Shown here: piece by piece, positions 38,030-46,287 of the stretch
How the letters are laid out: each line of letters starts with the position of its first letter
Numbering within the stretch: position 1 is the first letter of the stretch
Source of the DNA: an uncultured Saprospiraceae bacterium
GTDB taxonomy: Bacteria; Bacteroidota; Bacteroidia; Chitinophagales; Saprospiraceae
Direction: 5' to 3'
DNA: 48,711 nt
Assembly (NCBI GenBank): GCA_938018185.1
Contig: CALIIW010000108.1
Span: 1 to 48,711, forward strand
The notes under the pieces: model-generated
What the model was told of the DNA's origin: nothing
The model's database searches: none
What the model saw: only the letters and a program-made list of their open reading frames with translations
Program-made: the position numbers and the translations under genes

Positions 38030-38965
38030 ATGGAATCTTCAGAAGATAATATTATTGACTCAAATAAGGACTATTATGCTGCTGTAAATAAGGCTCATCC
38101 TGGGCCTGTAATTGGGATGCTTTTAGCTTTTATAGTCTTGTTTACATTGATTGGAACGGCAATTATATTTGCAGGCGGTTTGGCTTTTGGTTATGATCGT
38201 GGTGAAATAACAGGAATCGCTTCTGGTTTGGCCATTGATCCTGCAAGAGGATTTTTAAAATATATGGTTTCGGTCAACCAACTTTTCACCTTTTTAATTC
38301 CCGGTCTTATTGTAAGTTGGATTGCCTATAAGAAAAAATGGAAAGAATATCTTTTTGTAAATAATTTTCCAAATCTAAAATACATCCTTTTAGGAATACT
38401 TATTACTTTGTCTAGCTACCCTTTGGTCCAATTTTCATATTGGATAAACCAACAAATTCCTTTGCCAGATGTATTTATGCAAATGGAAGACACTACGGCT
38501 GAGATGTTGAAAAGCATGCTTGCCTTTGATTCTCCTTTTGAGTTAATACTAAATATTTTAATTGTTGCTGTACTACCAGCTTTAGGTGAAGAAATTGTGT
38601 TTAGAGGACTACTCCAAAAAAACTTAGAATGGCTTTTTAAAAATGGCCATCTAGCTGTATGGGTTTCAGCAATAATTTTTAGTGCGATTCATATGCAGTT
38701 TGAAGGATTTTTACCGCGTGTTATTTTAGGGGCACTTTTGGGATATCTTTTCTATTATTCTAAAAATTTATGGATTCCAATTATTGCCCACTTTTTCAAT
38801 AATGCTTTGACCTTAATGGTTCAATCTTTCTATGCTGATTTTGAGCAAACTAGTGAAACTGCTCCTCCTTGGTGGGCCACCTTTCTATTCACAGCTTTGA
38901 TGATTTATCTATTCACACTTTTAGTGAAGAATAAAGAACCTGAGGATTCAATTCCAATTGCATGA
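38030..38965 (+). CDS. CPBP-family intramembrane glutamic protease
   Basis: This 311-residue protein has about eight membrane helices. The abortive-infection (CPBP/Rce1-like) motifs are clear: E187-E188 with R192 in EEIVFRG, a His in SAIHMQFEGF, and H-F-x-N-N in AHFFNNAL. In this superfamily the Glu pair and the two His/Asn motifs form the active site of a membrane endopeptidase. The substrate is unknown. Its stop overlaps cdsA by four bases (ATGA), so coupling to phospholipid synthesis is likely at the level of expression. Confidence 0.9.
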   Translation: MESSEDNIIDSNKDYYAAVNKAHPGPVIGMLLAFIVLFTLIGTAIIFAGGLAFGYDRGEITGIASGLAIDPARGFLKYMVSVNQLFTFLIPGLIVSWIAYKKKWKEYLFVNNFPNLKYILLGILITLSSYPLVQFSYWINQQIPLPDVFMQMEDTTAEMLKSMLAFDSPFELILNILIVAVLPALGEEIVFRGLLQKNLEWLFKNGHLAVWVSAIIFSAIHMQFEGFLPRVILGALLGYLFYYSKNLWIPIIAHFFNNALTLMVQSFYADFEQTSETAPPWWATFLFTALMIYLFTLLVKNKEPEDSIPIA

Positions 38966-39789
38966 AAGGAATAGGAACAAGAGCATTGACAGGATTTTTC
39001 TTTACAGGATTAATTTTGGCCTGTGTTTATCTTAATCAATTTTCTTTTATTGGGCTCTTTCTTATCATTAGTGCATTAGCCGCACAGGAATTTTTAAGCC
39101 ATACCTCCGATAAAAACTATTTCGCACTTAGATGTGGTTTAAGTACCATTTGTGCTTTAATACCAGGTATATCCTTGGCATACTATCAGACTTATCAAGT
39201 AAGTTCATTTATAGGTCTTTCCATTGCCCTATTTTTAATTGTACTTGTTTTTATCTTTATAGTAGAGCTATTTTTAAAATCTGAAAAACCATTACAAAAT
39301 ATTGCATTCAGTATGATGTCTATCATTTATACTGGTCTTTTTATTAGCTCTATTTTTTACATTGCTTTTAAGAATGGGCAATATGAGCCTAATTTAATAT
39401 TCGGCATACTTGCCATAACTTGGGCCAATGATTCCTTTGCTTATCTATTTGGGTCAGCATTTGGGAAGACCAAACTTTTTGAAAGGATTTCTCCCAACAA
39501 AACTTGGGAAGGAACGCTTGGAGGAATCGCAATGGCTTTTGTCTTCTCCTTTATAGCTTTCAAACTCTTTGGTATTTATTCCGTAACAAACTGGCTAGTA
39601 TTTGGGGCTATTATTTCGATCATAGGGACCTTGGGCGATTTGGTAGAGTCCATGTTTAAAAGAAGCTTACAGATAAAAGATTCTGGAAATATTCTACCCG
39701 GACATGGCGGTATTTTAGATCGTTTCGATAGCATCATGATTCATTTACCTATAATCACAGCTTATATTATTTTTGTGAACAACTATTAA
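38962..39789 (+). CDS. cdsA: Phosphatidate cytidylyltransferase
   Basis: This 275-residue inner membrane enzyme makes CDP-diacylglycerol from phosphatidate and CTP, the branch point of phospholipid synthesis. About seven membrane helices are visible. The signature lies near residues 225-252: SMFKRSLQIKDSGN, then LPGHGGILDRFDS, with the metal-binding Asp residues. The loop with FERISPNKTWEG (about residue 173) is also typical. It overlaps the CPBP gene by four bases, and psd follows 50 bases downstream, so two lipid genes stand together. Confidence 0.95.
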   Translation: MKGIGTRALTGFFFTGLILACVYLNQFSFIGLFLIISALAAQEFLSHTSDKNYFALRCGLSTICALIPGISLAYYQTYQVSSFIGLSIALFLIVLVFIFIVELFLKSEKPLQNIAFSMMSIIYTGLFISSIFYIAFKNGQYEPNLIFGILAITWANDSFAYLFGSAFGKTKLFERISPNKTWEGTLGGIAMAFVFSFIAFKLFGIYSVTNWLVFGAIISIIGTLGDLVESMFKRSLQIKDSGNILPGHGGILDRFDSIMIHLPIITAYIIFVNNY

Positions 39790-39839
39790 AAACCAAGTGA
39801 GCTAACGTTTTGTTAGATACAAATAAACTAAACACACAG

Positions 39840-40484
39840 ATGATTCATAGAGAAGGAAAAGCAACTATTTTATTGAGTTTGGCTTTTACAGCAATTATCA
39901 ACTTAATAACTTGGTTTCTTGCACCATCTTTTATTTTTATTTCCATTGTCGCTGCTTTGGCTTTACTAGTGATAGTATTGCAATTCTTCAGAAACCCTAC
40001 ACGTGCTATCGGAAGTGAAAATTTAGATATCGTCTATGCCCCAGCTGATGGAAAAGTTGTTGTAATAGAAGAAACAGAAGAAAACGAATACTTTAAAGAC
40101 AAAAGACTTCAAGTATCCATTTTTATGAGCCCTTTGAATGTTCATGTAAATAGGAATCCAATTAGTGGCGAAGTAAACTATGTCAAACACCATCCAGGCA
40201 AATTCCTTGTTGCATGGAATCCTAAGTCTTCAACTGAAAACGAGCGAACTACCGTCGTCCTAAAAAACAATAATACGGAACTGTTAATTCGTCAAATTGC
40301 TGGCGCATTGGCTAGAAGAATTGTGAACTATCTAAAAGAAGGTCAGCAGGTGGAACAAGGCTCTGAAATGGGTTTTATAAAATTTGGATCTAGGGTTGAT
40401 ATCTTTTTTCCAATAGGAACTGATATTCAAGTAAAGATAGATGAGATGGTGAAAGGGAACGAGACGATTTTGGCGAGGATTTAG
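39840..40484 (+). CDS. psd: Phosphatidylserine decarboxylase, short (archaeal-type) family
   Basis: I use the ATG at 39840, which gives the usual MIHREG N-terminus; a TTG ten codons earlier is less likely. The 214-residue proenzyme has two N-terminal membrane segments (about residues 8-48), then YAPADGKVV, the MSPLNVHVNRNP block, RTTVV and the cleavage site G183-S184 in KFGSRVD. Self-cleavage there makes a C-terminal alpha chain of 31 residues with an N-terminal pyruvoyl group. The enzyme turns phosphatidylserine into phosphatidylethanolamine. It directly follows cdsA, consistent with one phospholipid operon. Confidence 0.93.
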   Translation: MIHREGKATILLSLAFTAIINLITWFLAPSFIFISIVAALALLVIVLQFFRNPTRAIGSENLDIVYAPADGKVVVIEETEENEYFKDKRLQVSIFMSPLNVHVNRNPISGEVNYVKHHPGKFLVAWNPKSSTENERTTVVLKNNNTELLIRQIAGALARRIVNYLKEGQQVEQGSEMGFIKFGSRVDIFFPIGTDIQVKIDEMVKGNETILARI

Positions 40485-40505
40485 TTGGTTGATGGTTGCT
40501 ATATG

Positions 40506-40537
40506 CTTTACTAAGCTTGAGTTTAGCTTTAGTGAAG
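40506..40537. repeat. Imperfect stem-loop after psd
   Basis: CTTTACTAAGCT (40506-40517) pairs with AGCTTTAGTGAAG (40525-40537), with one G-T pair and one bulge. It lies between the convergent psd and parE genes. There is no T run, so it may be a repeat remnant rather than a terminator. Confidence 0.45.
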
Positions 40538-40543
40538 GCAGAA

Positions 40544-40559
40544 GATTGGTAAAGCTAAT
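40544..40559 (+). repeat. Left copy of a 16-bp direct repeat flanking parDE
   Basis: GATTGGTAAAGCTAAT here is repeated exactly at 41302-41317, 742 bases further on and beyond the other end of parDE. Similarity continues loosely past the repeat (TAGTTG follows both within a few bases). Confidence 0.8.
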
Positions 40560-40596
40560 ATAGTTGAGCTTGCTAAAGTTAACGCGCTGTTTCAAC

Positions 40597-40890
40597 TTAC
40601 CCAAATTCCAAATTTAAATCAATGTTTTCATGTAAAATTCTGACTATAATACATTTCGAATTTTCTACTCTGTAAAAAATCAAATGCTTATTACATTTTA
40701 ATTTTCTATAATTACCTTCCGTATAATAGTAAACTGACCCTATTTCAGGATTATGAGAAATACTGTTAAAATGATCATGAAAATCATCCTGGTACTTTTC
40801 AGCTTGTATTTGTCCCCAACTCAAAAAAGTGAATTCATATATCGCTTCTAGATCAAGAATGGCTTGCGGGCGTAGAAATATTTTAAGCAT
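40597..40890 (-). CDS. parE: ParE/RelE-family toxin
   Basis: This 97-residue protein has the ParE toxin fold: FLRPQAILDLEAIYEFTFLSWGQIQAEKYQ (two helices) at the N-terminus, the NPEIGSVYYYTEGNYRKLKCNKHLIFYRVE strand core, and VRILHENIDL at the C-terminus. ParE members poison gyrase; some relatives cut mRNA at the ribosome, and sequence alone does not settle which applies. Its start overlaps the antitoxin gene by eight bases, so translation is coupled. Confidence 0.88.
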   Translation of the reverse strand: MLKIFLRPQAILDLEAIYEFTFLSWGQIQAEKYQDDFHDHFNSISHNPEIGSVYYYTEGNYRKLKCNKHLIFYRVENSKCIIVRILHENIDLNLEFG

Positions 40891-41134
40891 TAATCTTATG
40901 CTTTTTTCTCATCCTTGCTTTAAATTTTTCGTTATCAAAAGATTTTGGTTTCCCGCTTTCTTCTCCAACTACTAAAGCTTCATTGATCGTTTTCATTTTT
41001 TCCATTTCGACTTCTAAAAGCCTTAATCCATTTCTGATAATTTCACTTGCTGAGGAATATCTTCCAGATTTAATCTCTTTTTTGATGAACTTATCGAAAT
41101 GGTCGCCTAATATTATTGAAGTATTCTTTGACAT
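40883..41134 (-). CDS. parD: ParD-family antitoxin
   Basis: This 83-residue protein has a ribbon-helix-helix start (NTSIILGDHFDKFIKKEIKSGRYSSASEIIRNGLRLLEVE), the standard ParD DNA-binding and dimerisation domain with the GRYSSASE turn. The C-terminal tail (about residues 50-83) is charged and presumably wraps the toxin. ParD proteins repress their own operon, and a perfect inverted repeat lies in the promoter 19-37 bases upstream of the start. The gene precedes the toxin and overlaps it, as usual. Confidence 0.9.
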   Translation of the reverse strand: MSKNTSIILGDHFDKFIKKEIKSGRYSSASEIIRNGLRLLEVEMEKMKTINEALVVGEESGKPKSFDNEKFKARMRKKHKINA

Positions 41135-41148
41135 AATACAATTTTAAA

Positions 41149-41180
41149 TAAATATACCATATTCTGGTATAAATGTCAAA
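41149..41180 (-). promoter_or_regulatory. parDE promoter with embedded operator
   Basis: On the - strand, TTGACA (41174-41179) and TATATT (41151-41156) are 17 bases apart, a good sigma-70 layout. The same bases also give the Bacteroidota form TTTG, 20 bases, TATATTTA. The inverted repeat TATACCA, 5 bases, TGGTATA (41153-41171) fills the spacer and overlaps the -10, as an autorepressor site would. Confidence 0.7.
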
Positions 41181-41258
41181 TTGTTTCATACTGAGTTTAA
41201 AGTTGAAAAGACTTCTTTATGTTTTATTTCCACTGTGTTGGGTATGCTATCAAAATTG

Positions 41259-41300
41259 AAATGAAGCTGAAAGCTTCATTTAGCGGGCTTCATTTAGCGG
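41259..41300. repeat. Hairpin followed by a 14-bp tandem repeat
   Basis: AAATGAAGCT, GAA, AGCTTCATTT (41259-41281) is a perfect 10-bp inverted repeat. GCTTCATTTAGCGG then occurs twice in tandem (41273-41286 and 41287-41300), sharing bases with the right arm. It directly adjoins the right copy of the 16-bp repeat. Confidence 0.7.
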
Positions 41301-41301
41301 G

Positions 41302-41317
41302 GATTGGTAAAGCTAAT
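41302..41317 (+). repeat. Right copy of the 16-bp direct repeat flanking parDE
   Basis: This is the exact second copy of GATTGGTAAAGCTAAT (first copy at 40544-40559). It lies in the 41135-41410 gap, which otherwise holds the parDE promoter and short repeats but no gene. Confidence 0.8.
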
Positions 41318-41343
41318 TTTTAGTTGTTTGTTGGTGGACTAGG

Positions 41344-41373
41344 ACACAAAGTCCACAAAGGAGCGCAAAGTTT
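41344..41373 (+). repeat. Short 10-base periodic repeat (CACAAAG type)
   Basis: ACACAAAG, CCACAAAG and GCGCAAAG occur at 10-base steps. Motifs of this kind (CACAAAG phased about every 10 bases) are familiar in intergenic DNA of many environmental bacteria. A weaker version lies near 43933-43950. Confidence 0.5.
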
Positions 41374-41410
41374 CACAACGTAGGAATACAATTACAAAAT
41401 AAATTATCGG

Positions 41411-42475
41411 TTAGTTACCAAGCGCAACACCAGCTATAATTTCTTTTTCTTGCCAAACCATTTTTCCTGTAGTATCAATGTAAGCCCATGAGCCATCCTT
41501 TTTTACTAAGGCAAGTCCATTTTTAAAAGATTCCACTTCATCATAAATACAATCAACGACAACTTGCCCTGAGGTATCTATGAAACCCCATGCATGATTT
41601 ATGTAAACCTGGGCTAAACCGTTAGAAAACATAGCAGCATCTTGAAATTGTGGTTTTATTATTACGCTGCCCGTATTATCAATATATCCAAATCCTTCAT
41701 CCGTTTCTATCAAAGCAAAACCTTCGTTGAAGTCCCCTGCGAAATTATAGATTGGCTCTACCACTACCGTTCCATCAGTTCTTAAGAAACCATATTTTTC
41801 ATTGATAATGATAACAGCCATATCTTCATAAATCAATCCAGATTCGAAAGTATCTTCAATGTCAAACTGTGGTCTTATTATATCCTTTCCGGCTTCATTA
41901 ATCAAGCCCCATCTTCCTAATCTTTCTACAGCAGCAACGCCATTTTGAAAAGCGTATGCCCTATCGAATGTTGCTTCTATTGTCTGATTTCCTTCCATAT
42001 CGATATAAAAATACGATCCATCTTCCTCAAGGCAAACGGCTGCCATCCCGTTTTTAAAATCTCCGGCAGTATGGAATTGATGATCGATGACTATTTCCCT
42101 AGATTTGTTGATATATCCCCATAATCCATCTACACATACGGCAGCTAATCCTTCACTAAAGTCTGAGGCATCATCAAATTGTATCTCAATGTGTTTAGAT
42201 CCTCTTTCATCAATAAATCCCCACTTATTAACCAGTTGTACTTTGGCTAAACCCTCTTCAAAAGTGCCTACATAGTTAAATAGATTTTTCATTAGCAATC
42301 TACCTAAACTATCAAGTGGTACTAATTTATTATTTAGTCTCACATTGCTAAAGCCATTATGAAAATCTTCGGCGTAAATATATTGTGGTTCTATAACTAC
42401 GGTTCCTGATTGATCGATGAAACCAAATTTTCCTTTTTCTCGGATTTTAAAAAGATGCGTGTCCATTTCGTGCAT
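41411..42475 (-). CDS. WG-repeat protein
   Basis: This 354-residue protein is built almost entirely of WG (KWG) beta repeats. The cores are KFGFID, KWGFID, LWGYIN, SYFYID, RWGLIN, KYGFLR, GFGYID, AWGFID and SWAYID, each followed by xxGxxVIxPQF and F.NGLA.V segments at steps of about 35 residues. There is no signal peptide, so it is probably cytoplasmic. WG repeats are thought to be binding or scaffold modules; no enzymatic motif is seen. It starts 10 bases after the TlpA-like gene. The ATG at 42475 or the one at 42466 may be used. Confidence 0.88.
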   Translation of the reverse strand: MHEMDTHLFKIREKGKFGFIDQSGTVVIEPQYIYAEDFHNGFSNVRLNNKLVPLDSLGRLLMKNLFNYVGTFEEGLAKVQLVNKWGFIDERGSKHIEIQFDDASDFSEGLAAVCVDGLWGYINKSREIVIDHQFHTAGDFKNGMAAVCLEEDGSYFYIDMEGNQTIEATFDRAYAFQNGVAAVERLGRWGLINEAGKDIIRPQFDIEDTFESGLIYEDMAVIIINEKYGFLRTDGTVVVEPIYNFAGDFNEGFALIETDEGFGYIDNTGSVIIKPQFQDAAMFSNGLAQVYINHAWGFIDTSGQVVVDCIYDEVESFKNGLALVKKDGSWAYIDTTGKMVWQEKEIIAGVALGN

Positions 42476-42485
42476 TTTACGCAGG

Positions 42486-43886
42486 CTATTTTCTTGTTAA
42501 GATTTCAAATTCTCCTAAAATATCTCTTCCTGCATTTTCCGAAAGGTAGGTAAATTTCCCGTTTTTGTCGACAATATGATAAAGAGGTATTGCAGAAATA
42601 TCATAATCTTTTGAAACATCGCTCATAGAAAGCACCAAACCATTTATCCCATGAGGCTTATATCGTACCATCGCGTCTCTCCAAGCTTCTTCTTTTTTAT
42701 CAATTGAAACATTCAACAAGACGACACCCAAATCACTTAGCCTTTTGCGTAAGTCCTGATTCTTTTTAAACCCAGCAATACAAGGTTTACACCAAGAAGC
42801 CCAAAAACTAATGTAGACAACTTGCCCTTTGAAATCGCTCAAAGAAACCAAATTGCCTTCCTTGTCAACCATTTCAATCTCAGGAGCAAGTACATCTGCC
42901 ACGCCACTGATCTCCCCTCCATACATCGCCATGATCTGTTCTTGATATTCAGGATATGGACAGGCATTTGCAAAATCTCCGATTTTATCTCTTCCCAACT
43001 CCGCATTTCCGCTACGCTCATAAACTTTAATTAATAAATGGGCATGCTCATACCACCTAACCTTTCCAGAAAATGTTTGAGTAATTATAGAATAAAGCTC
43101 TTTATGCACATTGTACTTTAAAGGATCTGAAGGCAAGTATTTATATATCGTAAATGCATTTAAGAAATTTCTATAATCAGGATTTTCAAGTTCTGATTCT
43201 ATGTTTAAGTAATTTGGATTGGCCACATTCATTAGATTCAAGTTGGACTGCAAATCGTTGGGAGCTTGTCCTTGAAATTTGGTCACTAGCCAAGTTACTT
43301 TGTGAACAGTATTTTCCCAATGGGCTTTTTTGGTATACTTTTCTTTTAAACTAGTATTTGCAGAAGAGCCATTAATCAAAGCTAGTTTCTCTTTCAAACG
43401 AGCGTTTTCTGCATCGTTAAATTGAGAAGCTGACATACTTTGGATGTCTGACAATATCTTAGTATCAAATTCCACACTTAAGTATCCTGATTCAAAATGG
43501 GATTTTTGCATGGACCCAAATCGTCTAAGATAATCTGCAATTAATTTGTTGTTATTGGCTCCTTTTCCACTAAATGCCAAAGTATTTTTTACATCTCTAC
43601 CATTGAATGATATGGCCAATTCATCATCCATTTCTAGGAAGACAGGAAAATTTTGGCCTTGATAAGTAAACTCAAGAAAACCATCGTTTTCTAAATCGTA
43701 CAGAAAAGTGGAGCTGTTGTCTTCCCGTAAATCTACTCTTAAAACTTTTGCATCTGCTTTATCTTTTAATTTTAGAAAAATAAAGCGGTCTGTAGGCTCA
43801 GAAATTTTGATAGTGATTGGGACAGAAGCAGTAGCGGAAAAAGCTGCTGCTAAAAAAATAAATAGTGTGAAATAGTAAAAACGCAT
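42486..43886 (-). CDS. TlpA-like thioredoxin-domain protein
   Basis: I use the ATG at 43886, which gives a signal peptide (RFYYFTLFIFLAAAFSATAS) at the start of a 466-residue protein; starting 26 codons earlier would bury it. The C-terminal third is a TlpA/AhpC-type thioredoxin domain: LVSLSDFKGQVVYISFWASW, the redox pair C366-K-P-C369, the DKKEEAW turn and the cis-Pro region (ISAIPLYHIVDKNGK). The N-terminal part resembles the DUF4369-like segment of Bacteroidota thioredoxin-like proteins. It is probably a periplasmic disulfide reductase. The WG-repeat gene follows in the same direction 10 bases later. Confidence 0.85.
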   Translation of the reverse strand: MRFYYFTLFIFLAAAFSATASVPITIKISEPTDRFIFLKLKDKADAKVLRVDLREDNSSTFLYDLENDGFLEFTYQGQNFPVFLEMDDELAISFNGRDVKNTLAFSGKGANNNKLIADYLRRFGSMQKSHFESGYLSVEFDTKILSDIQSMSASQFNDAENARLKEKLALINGSSANTSLKEKYTKKAHWENTVHKVTWLVTKFQGQAPNDLQSNLNLMNVANPNYLNIESELENPDYRNFLNAFTIYKYLPSDPLKYNVHKELYSIITQTFSGKVRWYEHAHLLIKVYERSGNAELGRDKIGDFANACPYPEYQEQIMAMYGGEISGVADVLAPEIEMVDKEGNLVSLSDFKGQVVYISFWASWCKPCIAGFKKNQDLRKRLSDLGVVLLNVSIDKKEEAWRDAMVRYKPHGINGLVLSMSDVSKDYDISAIPLYHIVDKNGKFTYLSENAGRDILGEFEILTRK

Positions 43887-44028
43887 CGGTGTTATTTTGA
43901 TGTTAGTTGATGGTTGATTGAAGGGTTTAAGCACATAGAGCACAATAGGATGACAAATAGACACCTAAGGCTTTCTGCATAAATAAAACGTATTCATTTG
44001 GTGATTGATTGCTTTTGTAGGTAAAGAT

Positions 44029-44092
44029 CATGTTTCGGAAGCTTTCCCTTTATACAAGTTAGATGTCATGGACCATGTTTCAGAAGCTCTCC
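44029..44092 (+). repeat. Two near-identical 19-bp repeats in the TlpA-lysS gap
   Basis: CATGTTTCGGAAGCTTTCC (44029-44047) recurs at 44074-44092 with two changes. An inverted relative (CTTCAAGCTTCAGAAAC) follows near 44109-44125, then TTCG(G/T)TTGTTC-type repeats up to 44181. The 43887-44183 gap holds no gene. Confidence 0.6.
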
Positions 44093-44183
44093 ACCGCTCA
44101 ATGCCAGACTTCAAGCTTCAGAAACACAGCATTCTGTTCGTTTGTTCGGCTATTTGAATGTTCGGTTATTCGTTTGTTCATAT

Positions 44184-45953
44184 TTATCTTTCGCTTGCTT
44201 CAAGCGCTTCTTCACTATCTACTTTATTCTCCGCTTTCATCTGAGGAAAAAATAGTACTTCTTGGATGGATGCATTATTTGTTAAAAACATTACCAATCT
44301 GTCTATTCCAATTCCAAGTCCAGAAGTAGGAGGCATGCCATATTCCAAAGAACGAATAAAGTCTTCGTCAAGAACCATTGCCTCATCGTCTCCTCTTTGT
44401 GCCAGCTTCAGTTGATCTTCAAATCGCTCTCTTTGTTCGATTGGATCATTTAACTCAGAATACGCATTGGCCAATTCTTTACCATTCACAAATAGCTCAA
44501 ATCGTTCGGTTAGTTCTGGATTTGTTCTATGCTTTTTTGCCAAAGGAGACATTTCTATAGGATAGTCCGTAATGTAAGTTGGCTGAATCAAATGATGCTC
44601 TACTTTCTCGCTAAATATTTCATCAATTAATTTTCCTTTTGCCATTTTTGGATCTACAGCTATTCCTAAATCCTTGCAAGTCGCCTTTAATTGTTCTTCA
44701 TCCATTTTAGAAACATCAACACCTGTATATTCTTTAATAGAATCATACATACTCAACCTCTTATAAGGACCTTTGAAGTCCACATCATTTTCGCCGAAAG
44801 GCGCCTTTGTGGTACCATTGACAGCAATGGCAACATGCTCTAGGCATTGCTCTACCATTTCCATCATCCAGATGTAATCCTTATAGGCCACGTATATTTC
44901 CATGGCAGTGAACTCCGGATTATGCGTCCTATCCATTCCTTCATTACGGAACATTTTTGCAAATTCATAGACACCTTCAAAACCACCTACGATCAATCTT
45001 TTTAAATAAAGTTCGTTTGCAATACGCATGTATAACTTCATGTCCAAAGTATTGTGATGCGTTTCGAATGGTCTAGCTGCAGCACCTCCATGAATAGGTT
45101 GAAGAATTGGTGTTTCTACTTCTATCCAACCTTTATCATCAAAGAATTGACGCATGCTTTTGATAGCCTTTGTCCGCTTCAAAAAGATTTCTTTCACTTG
45201 TGGATTTACAGTAAGATCCACATAACGTTGTCTATATCTTAATTCTGGATCTGTAAACTCATCGTGCTTATTTCCTTCTTTGTCTACTTTTACTATCGGA
45301 AGGTTTTTGATGGCTTTCCCTAAAAAGGTCAGAGATTTTACCTTAAGAGATAGCTCCCCAGTTTGAGAAGAGAACAACTCCCCTTTGACACCAATGTAAT
45401 CTCCAATGTGTAAAAGCTTTACCAACTTATCTGTCAAAGCAATATCCTCTTCGTTTGCACCAATGGTTCCTTTCTTCATGTAAAGTTGGATCCTGCCTTC
45501 TGTATCTTGCAACTTTGCGAATGGTCCTCTTTGCCCCATAAATCGCCCAGCCAAACTTACTTCTCCTAAAGCGCTTGGTTGAAAATTGCCTAAAGCTTCT
45601 ACCCTACAAAAAACCAAATAATCAGCCAATGACATAGGCTCTCTTGGAACAACAGCATCGAATTCAAGATCTGCTGAAAATTTAACAGTCTTCAATAAGT
45701 CTTCATCGGCTAACAAGGATTCTGCTTTAAATTTATTTTTTAAAACAGCATCAGCCAAAAGAACACCGCCCGCAGGTCCGACGCCCTTTATTTCTTCCAT
45801 GAGAATGGCAAGATTCTGTTTATATTTTTCAGAACTAAAGTTTGAGGTCTTAAAATTAACATCAAACATGGCTGCTGGAAAAGGATCAATTCCGAGTTCC
45901 TTAATTTCTTCTAAACTCTTTCTTCTGACTACTTCTTGTTCGCTTAAATTCAT
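44184..45953 (-). CDS. lysS: Lysine-tRNA ligase, class II, with an insertion before the OB fold
   Basis: This 589-residue enzyme charges tRNA-Lys. The class II catalytic core is clear: motif 2 at [20 protein letters not shown] and motif 3 at [15 protein letters not shown], close to the C-terminus. The start [26 protein letters not shown] is that of Bacteroidota LysS. In most LysS the OB-fold strand equal to EVSLAGRFM comes at about residue 55-70; here it comes at 131, so about 70 residues (about 42-128) are added. The loop after it is about four residues short ([14 protein letters not shown]). The reading frame is intact across the insertion. The gene has a short Glu-rich tail and stands alone. 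Confidence 0.95.
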   Translation of the reverse strand: MNLSEQEVVRRKSLEEIKELGIDPFPAAMFDVNFKTSNFSSEKYKQNLAILMEEIKGVGPAGGVLLADAVLKNKFKAESLLADEDLLKTVKFSADLEFDAVVPREPMSLADYLVFCRVEALGNFQPSALGEVSLAGRFMGQRGPFAKLQDTEGRIQLYMKKGTIGANEEDIALTDKLVKLLHIGDYIGVKGELFSSQTGELSLKVKSLTFLGKAIKNLPIVKVDKEGNKHDEFTDPELRYRQRYVDLTVNPQVKEIFLKRTKAIKSMRQFFDDKGWIEVETPILQPIHGGAAARPFETHHNTLDMKLYMRIANELYLKRLIVGGFEGVYEFAKMFRNEGMDRTHNPEFTAMEIYVAYKDYIWMMEMVEQCLEHVAIAVNGTTKAPFGENDVDFKGPYKRLSMYDSIKEYTGVDVSKMDEEQLKATCKDLGIAVDPKMAKGKLIDEIFSEKVEHHLIQPTYITDYPIEMSPLAKKHRTNPELTERFELFVNGKELANAYSELNDPIEQRERFEDQLKLAQRGDDEAMVLDEDFIRSLEYGMPPTSGLGIGIDRLVMFLTNNASIQEVLFFPQMKAENKVDSEEALEASER

Positions 45954-46242
45954 TTAATCTTTAATTTGAATTGAACTATTATGCAATATTAAAATCGATT
46001 ATAGGCTAATTTTTTGCAAAAAATATCACTTTTTCAACTTTTACTCCTCCGACAGAATGGTAATTGTATCAAATTATAAAAGTTCATACTTTATTGACAA
46101 ATTAAGGCTCATCACGATCTCTATGGCATGATACAGGTTTAAATTAGTTGTAAAAGTATTAATAGTTTAGGATAATCACCTAATCTGAGCAGTTTACAAT
46201 TTCTTAATACCTTGATTTCCAATACTAGTCCTATAAATACCT

Positions 46243-46250
46243 TATCTTTG
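46243..46250 (+). promoter_or_regulatory. -7 box for the large repeat protein
   Basis: TATCTTTG, a full TAnnTTTG match, lies 37 bases before the ATG at 46288. It is identical to the box at 3772. The 45954-46287 gap between lysS and this gene holds nothing else that I can identify. Confidence 0.55.
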
Positions 46251-46287
46251 GAAGGCAAAAACACTTACAATTTAAACAAACATATCT

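Noticed and set aside
41259-41300. CRISPR array.
   Set aside because: Only two 14-bp copies stand directly in tandem with no spacers, and no cas genes are present.
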